Positions 1-6,546 of a stretch of 64,000 bases of DNA are shown in pieces. The notes under the pieces are model-generated. The model was not told the origin of the DNA and made no database searches. It saw nothing but the letters and a program-made list of their open reading frames with translations. The stretch is from an uncultured bacterium (GTDB taxonomy: Bacteria; Verrucomicrobiota; Lentisphaeria; Victivallales; UBA1829). A program made the translations under genes and the position numbers. Position 1 is the first letter of the stretch. Each line of letters begins with the position of its first letter. The stretch is from assembly GCA_902762495.1 (NCBI GenBank), contig CACWOL010000012.1, positions 1 to 64,000 on the forward strand, read 5' to 3'.

Positions 1-1
1 C

Positions 2-382
2 CTCAAGCTCAAGGAGATCAGCTACCTGCACGCCGAGGCGTACCCTGCCGGCGAGATGAAGCATGGCCCCATCGCCCTGCTCGAGCCCGGCTTCCCCGTG
101 GTCGCCATCGTTCCCGAGGACCGCGTGCACGACAAGACCGTCTCCAACATCCAGGAGGTCATCGCGCGTGGTGCCACCTGCGTGGCCGTGGCCACCGATG
201 GCGACGAGTCCGTGGCGTCGCTCTGCGAGCACGTGCTGTGGATCCCGCCCGTCGAGGACGAGCTCCTCGTGCCCATCGTTGCCGTTGTGCACCTGCAGGT
301 GCTCGCCCGCTACGTCGCCCGCTCGCGTGGGTGCGACGTGGACAAGCCCAGGAACCTCGCCAAGTCCGTCACGGTGGAGTAG
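2..382 (+). CDS. glmS: GlmS C-terminal fragment (glutamine--fructose-6-phosphate aminotransferase), foreign to rest of window
   Basis: About 126 residues of the second SIS (isomerase) domain of glucosamine-6-phosphate synthase, cut by the window start. Visible family motifs are [13 protein letters not shown], the KHGPIALLE loop and the invariant C-terminal tail [11 protein letters not shown]. The enzyme makes glucosamine-6-phosphate from fructose-6-phosphate and glutamine in the cytoplasm. A complete, different glmS lies at 41096-42922, and the two C-termini differ at many positions outside the conserved loops. This copy is followed after 3 bases by an acpS start. I recall that glmS-acpS adjacency from Coriobacteriia-type actinobacteria, and GTG-rich codon use here fits that. 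I infer this stretch comes from another organism and was joined by misassembly (see 490-520). Confidence 0.9.
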   Translation, partial: LKLKEISYLHAEAYPAGEMKHGPIALLEPGFPVVAIVPEDRVHDKTVSNIQEVIARGATCVAVATDGDESVASLCEHVLWIPPVEDELLVPIVAVVHLQVLARYVARSRGCDVDKPRNLAKSVTVE

Positions 383-385
383 CGC

Positions 386-1723
386 ATGGCCCTGGCTGGC
401 ATCGGCGTCGACATGCTCGAGATCGCGCGCATGGAGCGCACCATGCGCCGTAGGCCGTCGTTCCTCCGCCGCGTGTTCACGGAGGAGGAACGCGCCTACT
501 GCGACCTGCTCATGAGCGGACTGAAAGGCGTCTGCGCCTTCGCGTTTCATGCGCTCGCCCTCGGCTACGAGGACAACGCCATCTACAACTTCATCATCAA
601 GGTGCTGTCCGCCACGGCCAAGCCCGACACCCCGCACGAACGCCTCGCCCTGCTGATCGTCGAATGCGGACGCATCGCCTCCATCGCCATGGCGCTGCTG
701 GATGAAGCCAACACCGAGACCTACGGTTCCCCCGCCATCTGCCATGTTTCCTGGAAAGCCGGACAGAATCCCGGCATCCTGATGTCCGGCCAGGATATGA
801 AGGACCTCGAAGAACTCCTGATCCAGACCGAGCACGCCGACATCGACGTCTACACGCACGGCGACATGCTTCCCGCCAACACCTATCCCGGATTCCGCAA
901 ATTCCCGCATCTGAAGGGCAACTACGGCGGCTCCTGGTGGACTCAGGCGCAGGATTTCGCCTCGTTCAACGGCCCGGTCATCGTCAACTCGAACTGCATC
1001 ACCCCGGTGCAGGACGCCTACCGCGGACGCATCTTCACCACCGGCATGGTCGGCTGCAAGGGCACGCCGCACATCACGCACCGCCACATCGGCATGCAGA
1101 AGGATTTCTCCGAGGTCATCCGCCTCGCCAAGACGCTCCCCGCCCCCACGCCGCTCGACACCGATTCCGTCGTGCTCACCGGCGGCTTCGGACACCATCA
1201 GGTCTGCTCCGTGATCTCCCAGATCGCGCACTACATCGAAAACGGCACCATCCGCCGCTTCATCGTGATCGCGGGCGAAGACGGACGCGACGAACGCCGC
1301 GAATATTACACCGAGCTGGCGAAAGCGCTCCCGCCTGATACCGTCATCCTGACCGCGGGTGGCGTCAAGTACCGTTTCCTGAACCTCGACCTCGGCAAGA
1401 TCACCGGCATCCCGCGCGTCATGGACATCGGCCAGATCAGCGACGCCTACTCCATCATCCGCATTGCGCTCGAGCTCCAGAACGCCCTCGGCATCCGCAC
1501 GCTCGACAAGCTCCCCGTCTCCTTCGTCCTCTCCTGGTACGAACAGAAGACGATCGCGGTCTTCCTGGCGCTGCTCACGCTTGGATTCAAGAACATCCGC
1601 CTCGGACCGACGTTCCCCGCGTTCTTCTCGCCCGGCATCATCGACGTCCTGACGAACGACTACGGCGTGAAATCCGTCACCACCGCCGAGGCCGACGCCG
1701 CGGATATGATGGCGGGCAACTGA
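386..1723 (+). CDS. Chimeric ORF: AcpS N-terminus (residues 1-40) fused to a headless Hcp/prismane-like protein lacking hybrid-cluster ligands
   Basis: Residues 1-40 are the start of holo-ACP synthase (GIGVDMLEIARME, then FTEEERAYCD). From residue 41 (LLMSGLKGV) to the end the protein aligns throughout with hybrid cluster protein (Hcp, hydroxylamine reductase/NO-stress enzyme family), missing roughly the first 150 Hcp residues with the N-terminal FeS cysteines. The Hcp part is well preserved (MALLDEANTETYG, GNYGGSWW, GIPRVMDIGQ, WYEQK, IRLGPTFPAFFSP). Compared from memory with Desulfovibrio Hcp, the hybrid-cluster ligands His244, Glu268, Cys405, Cys433 and Cys458 correspond to Q136, D160, E298, G326 and I351; only C204 and the WYEQK Glu/Lys remain. 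So even the complete protein would probably not hold a normal 4Fe-2S-2O cluster. The head-tail fusion itself is probably an assembly artefact. Confidence 0.85.
   Translation: MALAGIGVDMLEIARMERTMRRRPSFLRRVFTEEERAYCDLLMSGLKGVCAFAFHALALGYEDNAIYNFIIKVLSATAKPDTPHERLALLIVECGRIASIAMALLDEANTETYGSPAICHVSWKAGQNPGILMSGQDMKDLEELLIQTEHADIDVYTHGDMLPANTYPGFRKFPHLKGNYGGSWWTQAQDFASFNGPVIVNSNCITPVQDAYRGRIFTTGMVGCKGTPHITHRHIGMQKDFSEVIRLAKTLPAPTPLDTDSVVLTGGFGHHQVCSVISQIAHYIENGTIRRFIVIAGEDGRDERREYYTELAKALPPDTVILTAGGVKYRFLNLDLGKITGIPRVMDIGQISDAYSIIRIALELQNALGIRTLDKLPVSFVLSWYEQKTIAVFLALLTLGFKNIRLGPTFPAFFSPGIIDVLTNDYGVKSVTTAEADAADMMAGN
490..520. other. Probable misassembly junction between two genomes
   Basis: Left of about base 505 both genes (glmS end, acpS start) look actinobacterial; right of it all genes are of one PVC-type genome. 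The join falls inside two unrelated protein families that never occur as such a fusion: AcpS stops after 40 of ~125 residues and Hcp begins ~150 residues in. A Cys-Asp-Leu-Leu coding stretch at the join could give short shared sequence for an assembler to bridge. The exact base cannot be fixed from sequence alone. Confidence 0.8.
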
Positions 1724-1740
1724 GCTGTGCCCTGTTCGTC

Positions 1741-1770
1741 CGCTCCGGTTCGGGTCGTCCCGCCGGAGCG
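1741..1770. terminator. Strong GC hairpin after the Hcp-like gene, possible terminator
   Basis: CGCTCCGG (1741-1748) pairs with CCGGAGCG (1763-1770), and inside it CGGG (1751-1754) pairs with CCCG (1759-1762) across a 4-base loop; only a TT bulge breaks a 12-bp stem. It starts 17 bases after the stop codon. There is no clean T-run, so termination may be weak or factor-assisted. Confidence 0.45.
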
Positions 1771-1817
1771 GCCTTCCGCTATTCTTCGCATCAACTGAAC
1801 CCATCCGGCCAAAGAGT

Positions 1818-2351
1818 ATGACGTTCTTCCGGTTCACGATCAGTTTTTTCCTCGCGGTTCTCGCCGCCTGCCTCACGGTTTCCTGCCGTTCCCCGCAGCA
1901 AATTCTGCTGACGAACTCGGATTCCGGCAAGACGCTTGATCTGTGCGTCGGCGACACGATCGTGGTGGCGTTGAGTTCGTACGGCAAGGCCGGATACGAC
2001 TGGTATCCCAGGCACGGCGCGGGCAGCGTTCGGATCCTCGCCGAAAAGGGCGAACGCTACGAATCCGATCCCGACCCGGACGGCACGCGCCGGTTCCGGC
2101 CCGTCGAGGGACGGGAAGGCACGCACTATTTCGCCTACCGGGTCATCGGTCCCGGGGTCTGCGGCATCGCGATGGAGTACAAACGCAGCTGGGAAAAGAC
2201 GGACCCGGAGAAGTCTTTCGAGGTCATGATCCGGGCGGCCGGCACGCCGGAGGAAGCCGCCTCCGATCCGGCCGAACAGCCTCCGGACGAGGAGCCCGTC
2301 TACATGACGGACTCCAAGGGCAACGTGACCGTCCGTCCCAGTCTGCCGTAA
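1818..2351 (+). CDS. Lipoprotein with chagasin-like (MEROPS I42) cysteine-protease-inhibitor fold
   Basis: 177 residues. Residues 1-23 are a lipoprotein signal peptide with lipobox LTVSC (Cys23 lipidated). The mature part follows the chagasin/PMI plan: a VGDTIVVAL strand (residues 44-52), a GYDW motif (59-62) matching the TGYxW loop, an extended strand with FAYRV, and YKRSWEKTDPEKSFEVMI matching the RPW loop and last strand. Family members block papain-type proteases by inserting three loops in the active site; here a periplasmic or surface role is inferred from the lipobox. The acidic, proline-rich tail (~140-177) is unlike the domain and probably disordered. The gene lies 14 bases upstream of waaP and probably starts that operon. 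The target protease is unknown. Confidence 0.75.
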   Translation: MTFFRFTISFFLAVLAACLTVSCRSPQQILLTNSDSGKTLDLCVGDTIVVALSSYGKAGYDWYPRHGAGSVRILAEKGERYESDPDPDGTRRFRPVEGREGTHYFAYRVIGPGVCGIAMEYKRSWEKTDPEKSFEVMIRAAGTPEEAASDPAEQPPDEEPVYMTDSKGNVTVRPSLP

Positions 2352-2365
2352 GATTCGAGGCCGCC

Positions 2366-3178
2366 GTGGAAAAGCTCTACTTCAACGATACGTTTCAGAA
2401 AGCATGGGGCAAGGATCCCTTCGCCAGCGCGTTCGCCGTGACCGGGGAAGTCTTCCGCGACGTCAAGAACCGCAGGACCATGCGGTTCCGCATGGACGGC
2501 AAGTCCTATTTCATCAAGCTCCACGGCCCGGTCGGCTGGCGCGAAATATGGAAAAACCTGCTCCAGTTCAAGCTCCCCGTGATCGGGTCCGCCAACGAAT
2601 ACCTCGCGATCTCCCTGCTGAACAAGCTCGGCGTGCCGACCATGACCGCCTGCGCGTTCGGCATTCGCGGCGTCAATCCCGCCGCCATGGAATCGTTTCT
2701 GGTGACCGAGGACCTCGTCGGCATGGTCTCGCTGGAGGATTTCTGCCGCGACTGGAAGACGAACCCGCCGCCGCCCGAGCTCAAAAACCGCATCATCCGC
2801 GCCCTGGCCGTGACCATTGCCCGGATGCACGGCAGCGGCCTGAACCACCGCGACTGCTACATCTGCCATTTCCTGCTGGATCCCGCCTCGCTTCAGGAGA
2901 AACACATCAAGCTGCACGTGATCGACCTCCACCGGGCTCAGCTGCGTTCGCGCATCCGCCGCCGCTACCGCGTCAAGGACCTGGCCGGGATCTTCTTCTC
3001 CGCCATGGACCTCGGGCTCTCCCGGCGTGACGCCCTCCGTTTTATCGCCGCGTACACGCCCCGCGCGGGCGCTCTGGACGCGAAGATGTGGCCGGACGTC
3101 CTCCGGACCGCGGTCCGGCTTTACCGCAAGGAATTCGGCCGCGAACCCGGTCTCCCGCCCGATTGTTCCCGAACCTGA
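2366..3178 (+). CDS. waaP: Lipopolysaccharide core heptose(I) kinase WaaP (RfaP)
   Basis: 270 residues, close to the usual ~265. Start chosen at GTG 2366, with GAGG at 2357-2360. The open frame runs further upstream, but WaaP homology begins here (KLYFNDTFQKAWGKDPF). Strong family match over the whole length: GEVFRDVKNRRTMRF, GKSYFIKLH, KLPVIGSANEY, LVTEDL, the kinase catalytic motif LNHRDCYICHF with His161-Arg-Asp163, and VIDLHRAQLR. Asp163 corresponds to the Asp162 I recall as essential in E. coli WaaP. The enzyme adds phosphate to the first heptose of the LPS inner core, on the cytoplasmic side of the inner membrane, which stabilises the outer membrane through divalent-cation bridges. A WaaG homologue (34380) is far away, so the core genes are split in this genome. 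Confidence 0.95.
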   Translation: MEKLYFNDTFQKAWGKDPFASAFAVTGEVFRDVKNRRTMRFRMDGKSYFIKLHGPVGWREIWKNLLQFKLPVIGSANEYLAISLLNKLGVPTMTACAFGIRGVNPAAMESFLVTEDLVGMVSLEDFCRDWKTNPPPPELKNRIIRALAVTIARMHGSGLNHRDCYICHFLLDPASLQEKHIKLHVIDLHRAQLRSRIRRRYRVKDLAGIFFSAMDLGLSRRDALRFIAAYTPRAGALDAKMWPDVLRTAVRLYRKEFGREPGLPPDCSRT

Positions 3179-3190
3179 TTTCATAACTCC

Positions 3191-4210
3191 ATGATCCCGA
3201 CCATGTCCTACTCCAAATCCGCTGACCCCCGTGTTGAACGCCATATCCAGGACGCCCTCGACGGCATCCGGGTTTCCCTCGCCGCCTCGCCGGAATCCTC
3301 CGCGATCCGCGCAGTCGCGCTCGGCGGCGGCTACGGACGGGGCGAGGGCGGCGCCACGCCGGACGGCATGCCGTACAACGACATGGATTTCTTTGTTGTG
3401 ATGAACGGGCAGGACCCGTCTCCGGGTCTTCGCGACCTCCTGAATTCCATTTCCTCGGAGTGGCACGGCAAGCTCGCCATCGACATTGATTTCTGCTGCG
3501 TCAAATCCCTGAAAGCGCTTTACAGGGACGCCCATACGCTGATGATCCAGGAGCTTTTCGCCGGATGCCGCATCATCTTTGGTGATGAACATATCTTCGA
3601 CGATGCGCCCCGCCGTCCCTTCTCCGACCTTCCCTGGACCGAGGCCGCCCGGCTTCTCCTCAATCGCGGCGCGGGGCTCCTCTTCGCCCGCCAGCGCGCA
3701 TCCGATCCGAACGAAGCGGATTTCGTCCGGCGCAATCTCCACAAGGCTGCGCTGGGCTGCGGCGACGCCATTCTGATCGTGCACCACGACTACCGCTCGA
3801 CCGGGACGGAACGCCTCGAAGCGCTCCGCAAGTATTACGAGGCCTCCTGGCTGATCCCCGCGTACGAGGCCGCGCTGGCGTTCAAATACGCTCCCGGCAC
3901 GGGCAAGGAGCCGGACTACGCGTATCATCTGGACTGCTGGGAACGGACCATAACGCTTGCCGCAACGGAGATCACCCGTCACATCGCTTCCGCCGACGCG
4001 CATTTCTCCGCCTGCCGTATCGCGGACGCCGGGCCGCGTTCCCTGAAGTCCATGATCCTCTCGATCCTCAGTGCGCCGGTCCTGCCGGAACTCCTCTCTC
4101 CGCTGGCCGTGCATCCGCGCGTGAAGCTCCTGCGCCTCCTGACGACCTGTCTGGAGGATCCCGAACATGAGACCGATACGTTCATCCGTCTGTGGAAACG
4201 GTACAATTAA
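3191..4210 (+). CDS. Nucleotidyltransferase-fold protein of unknown substrate
   Basis: 339 residues with no signal peptide. Residues ~41-75 show the nucleotidyltransferase core: a variant GG-GRGEGG turn (ALGGGYGRGEGG), then PYNDMDFFVV with the two acidic residues of a D-x-D metal site, and a further acidic strand AIDIDFCCV (~residues 97-105) that can supply the third carboxylate. The rest is mainly helical and unlike named families I know. It lies 12 bases after waaP and before a phosphatase-type and a glycosyltransferase gene, so a role in modifying LPS core or a related glycan, perhaps by moving a nucleotidyl or cytidylyl group, is a reasonable inference but not shown. A second start at 3203 (MSYSK) is possible. 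Confidence 0.65.
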   Translation: MIPTMSYSKSADPRVERHIQDALDGIRVSLAASPESSAIRAVALGGGYGRGEGGATPDGMPYNDMDFFVVMNGQDPSPGLRDLLNSISSEWHGKLAIDIDFCCVKSLKALYRDAHTLMIQELFAGCRIIFGDEHIFDDAPRRPFSDLPWTEAARLLLNRGAGLLFARQRASDPNEADFVRRNLHKAALGCGDAILIVHHDYRSTGTERLEALRKYYEASWLIPAYEAALAFKYAPGTGKEPDYAYHLDCWERTITLAATEITRHIASADAHFSACRIADAGPRSLKSMILSILSAPVLPELLSPLAVHPRVKLLRLLTTCLEDPEHETDTFIRLWKRYN

Positions 4211-4223
4211 TTGTGAACTGTGC

Positions 4224-4256
4224 TTGATTTTTTCTTTTTTTGTGCTAGAGTATAAT
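4224..4256 (+). promoter_or_regulatory. Promoter with consensus -10 ahead of the phosphatase-family gene
   Basis: TATAAT at 4251-4256 with an upstream TGCTAGAG context. The nearest -35-like hexamer, TTGATT at 4224-4229, leaves a long 21-base spacer filled with T-tracts, so the -35 contact is uncertain. It suggests the two genes from 4292 can be transcribed apart from waaP. Confidence 0.5.
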
Positions 4257-4291
4257 GTTTGTTTGATTTATGAATTTCGGGAGATTTTGCA

Positions 4292-5458
4292 TTGAAAGAC
4301 CGTGTCAAAATATTCATGTTCTGTGATGCGCTCGGATACGAGATTGTCCAGCGCTACAAGTTCATGACGGACGAATTTCCTGTCCGGCTTCCGGTCCGTA
4401 CGCAGTTCGGCTATTCCTCGACGTGCGTCCCGACGATCCTGACCGGCGAGCCGCCCACGAAACATGGCCATTTCAGCTTTTTCTACCGTCCGAAAGGGGC
4501 GGAATCCCCGTTCTCCTTTTTCCGGTTCCTGCATCCTTTCCTGCATCCCTCGGTCATCTTCGACAACCACCGCATCCGCCACCGCGTGAGCCTCTGGTTC
4601 GCACGCTGTAAGAACTACACGGGCTACTTCAATCTCTACCGCGTGCCGTACGCCCGCCTGCCGTATTTCGACTACTGCGAGAAACAGGACATCTTCGCGC
4701 CGCACGGCCTGGCCCCCGCGAAAAACCTCCGGGACGTCCTGACCGAATCCGGCGTGCCGTTCCATATCTCGAACTGGCACCTGAACGACGACCAGAACAT
4801 CGAAGCCGCGAAAAAGCTGCTGGCGGAGGAAAAGACGGAGTTTTTCTTCGTTTATACCGCCGGACTGGACGGTATGCTGCATTTCCACGTGCACGAACCC
4901 GAGGTTGTTGCGAAGCATCTGGAGGCGTTCTCCGTCAAGGTGCGCGGCCTGCTTGAAACCGCCCGGGCGCATTTCCGCCACGTCGATTTCTGCATCTTCT
5001 CCGACCATGGCATGACGCCGCTGAAAGGCGAGACCGACATCAAGTCCAAAATCGAGGCGCTCCCGCTCAAGTTTGGACAGGACTATATCGCCGCGTACGA
5101 TTCCACCATGCTCCGCGTGTGGTTCCCGAATCCCGATGCGCGCAAACCGGTCATGGACGCCGTCGCAGATGCCCCCGGCCACTGGCTCACCCCGGAGGAA
5201 AAGGCCGCGCTCCACGTCGATTTCGCCGATGCCAGCTACGGCGATGAAATATTCCTGCTCGACCCGGGCATCCAGTTGGTCCCGAGCGATATGGGCGCGA
5301 AGTCCATTCCCGGCATGCACGGCTTCTCGCCCGACGACCGCGACTCCACGGCCTGCATCCTCTCCGTGAACGAGCTCTCCGAACACCCGCGCGAGATCGC
5401 CGATTTCTTCCGCCTGATGAAACAGGGCGCTTTCGAGCTGAAAACCGCCGGAGCGTAA
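4292..5458 (+). CDS. Alkaline-phosphatase-superfamily enzyme (type I phosphodiesterase/phosphotransferase-like)
   Basis: 388 residues; start is TTG at 4292 with GGGAG at 4279-4283, since no in-frame ATG precedes the first metal motif. The metal and nucleophile pattern of the superfamily is visible in order: Asp12 in FCDALGY; the Ser/Thr cluster SSTCVPTILTG (residues 42-52) holding the nucleophile; PTKHGHF; Asp193 and His197/His199 in DGMLHFH; Asp238-His239 in FSDHGMTPL; His343 in GMHGF. This resembles nucleotide pyrophosphatase/phosphodiesterases more than sulfatases. No signal peptide or membrane span is seen, so it probably acts in the cytoplasm. It sits 6 bases before a glycosyltransferase and downstream of waaP. 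A function on an envelope phosphodiester or nucleotide-sugar is plausible; the substrate is unknown. Confidence 0.75.
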   Translation: MKDRVKIFMFCDALGYEIVQRYKFMTDEFPVRLPVRTQFGYSSTCVPTILTGEPPTKHGHFSFFYRPKGAESPFSFFRFLHPFLHPSVIFDNHRIRHRVSLWFARCKNYTGYFNLYRVPYARLPYFDYCEKQDIFAPHGLAPAKNLRDVLTESGVPFHISNWHLNDDQNIEAAKKLLAEEKTEFFFVYTAGLDGMLHFHVHEPEVVAKHLEAFSVKVRGLLETARAHFRHVDFCIFSDHGMTPLKGETDIKSKIEALPLKFGQDYIAAYDSTMLRVWFPNPDARKPVMDAVADAPGHWLTPEEKAALHVDFADASYGDEIFLLDPGIQLVPSDMGAKSIPGMHGFSPDDRDSTACILSVNELSEHPREIADFFRLMKQGAFELKTAGA

Positions 5459-5464
5459 CCTCCC

Positions 5465-6400
5465 ATGCCCGCGGAAACACAAGCCGGTTGTCCGCCCGAA
5501 ATCACCGTCGTGGTGCGTTCCCACAACGACCGCGTCCTCATCCGCGACACGCTGTCCATGCTCTGCGACCAGACCGTCGCGGACCGCATGGAGATCCTGC
5601 TCTTCGACGACAATTCCGACGATGGTACGCTCGAGATCGCCATGTCGTTCCCTTCCGTCACGGTCGTCCCGTGGGACGGCCAGCCGTACAATCCGCCCCG
5701 CGTGCTGAATCGCGCGGTCGACGCCGCGCACGGCAAATACATCGTCTTCAACAATTCCGATGCCGTCCCGTGCAGCCGCGATGCGGTCGAACGCATCGTC
5801 ACCCGTCTTCGGGATCCCGCCGTCGGCGCGGTCTACGGCAACCAGCTCCCGCGCGCGGACGCCCTGCCGCTGGTGCGGAAAGACTACGAACGCGCGTTCG
5901 GCGACGGCACGGTCGCGGCCAGCTGGGGCTTCATGTTCTCGCTGGTCTTCTCCGCGGTGCGCACGGACGTCGCCCGGCGGATCCGGTTCAATCCGGCGTT
6001 CCAGTATTCGGAGGACATCGACTGGGCGCTCCGCATCCGCGAATCCGGTCTGAAGGTCGTCTACGAAAAGGATGCCGTCGTGGTTCATTCGCACAATTAC
6101 ACGCCGGAAATCCTCCGTAAACGCTTCTACAACGAGGGGATTGCGAACGGCATGCTTTACGGCGCGAAACCGTGTTTCTGCCGCGCGTTCCTCGGATTCG
6201 CCGCCGAATCCGCCCGCGACTTCCTCTATCTCTGCCGCCATCACGAGCTCGGCTATTGCTTCAAGGGTATCCGTTACCGCTGGATCCAGCGCATGAGCTG
6301 TTACCGCGGCGAGGAATACGCCTTCCAGCAGGATTTCTTCCATAAAAAGGACTCTCCCACTCCGCTCGTCCCGAAGGGGGCGGAGTCTCCTCAGCGGTAA
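5465..6400 (+). CDS. Family 2 glycosyltransferase (GT-A fold)
   Basis: 311 residues. Residues 13-56 form the nucleotide-sugar binding core (ITVVVRSHND, LLFDDNSDDGT); NNSDA (96-100) takes the place of the usual D-x-D metal site; EDIDWALRIRESGLKVVY is the ED motif with the catalytic-base region, followed by a His-rich VVHSHNYT. The pattern is closest to rhamnosyl-type GT2 enzymes. The enzyme should be cytoplasmic and membrane-associated and is likely to extend LPS core or another surface glycan, given its neighbours. The last ten or so codons (VPKGAESPQR and stop) lie inside a palindromic repeat (6370-6421), so the true C-terminus has been replaced or extended by repeat insertion. Confidence 0.85.
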   Translation: MPAETQAGCPPEITVVVRSHNDRVLIRDTLSMLCDQTVADRMEILLFDDNSDDGTLEIAMSFPSVTVVPWDGQPYNPPRVLNRAVDAAHGKYIVFNNSDAVPCSRDAVERIVTRLRDPAVGAVYGNQLPRADALPLVRKDYERAFGDGTVAASWGFMFSLVFSAVRTDVARRIRFNPAFQYSEDIDWALRIRESGLKVVYEKDAVVVHSHNYTPEILRKRFYNEGIANGMLYGAKPCFCRAFLGFAAESARDFLYLCRHHELGYCFKGIRYRWIQRMSCYRGEEYAFQQDFFHKKDSPTPLVPKGAESPQR

Positions 6401-6421
6401 TGCCCGGCTTCGCTCGGGCAT
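6370..6421 (+). repeat. Palindromic double-hairpin repeat, copy 1 (overlaps end of the glycosyltransferase)
   Basis: ATGCCCG (6400-6406) pairs with CGGGCAT (6415-6421). Upstream of it is a GGGGGCGGAGTCTCC module. Read on the opposite strand it matches the elements at 11941-11996, 22730-22788 and 22913-22952: a TGCCCG-AGC(G/A)(A/C)AG-CCGGGCA hairpin followed by a GGAG...CTCC hairpin. The hairpin may also end the upstream transcript. Confidence 0.65.
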
Positions 6422-6456
6422 GAGACCGTGTAAATCTCTTTTTCTCTGTATGTTTT

Positions 6457-6488
6457 CGCTTGAAAAAAGCCTTCATGCGGTGTATTTT
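6457..6488 (+). promoter_or_regulatory. Promoter of hppA
   Basis: CGC followed by TTGAAA (6460-6465), a 17-base spacer and TATTTT (6483-6488). It is one of five promoters in the window with CGC in front of a TTGA-type -35 box. Ribosome site GGAGG is at 6533-6537. Confidence 0.7.
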
Positions 6489-6546
6489 AAATAATATAAA
6501 ATCTTTTTAGCCTTTTTGCTTTATCAATAATCCGGAGGTTGTTCTT

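Noticed and set aside
386-1723. A genuine AcpS-Hcp bifunctional enzyme
   Set aside because: AcpS is truncated to 40 residues without its catalytic Glu/His region and Hcp lacks its N-terminal third; neither half would be functional as a designed fusion.
4485-4525. Possible fifth palindrome copy inside the phosphatase-family gene (CCGAAAGGGGCGGAATC, encoding PKGAESP as at the end of the glycosyltransferase)
   Set aside because: Only about 17 bases match and no hairpin partner follows; most likely chance similarity in coding sequence.
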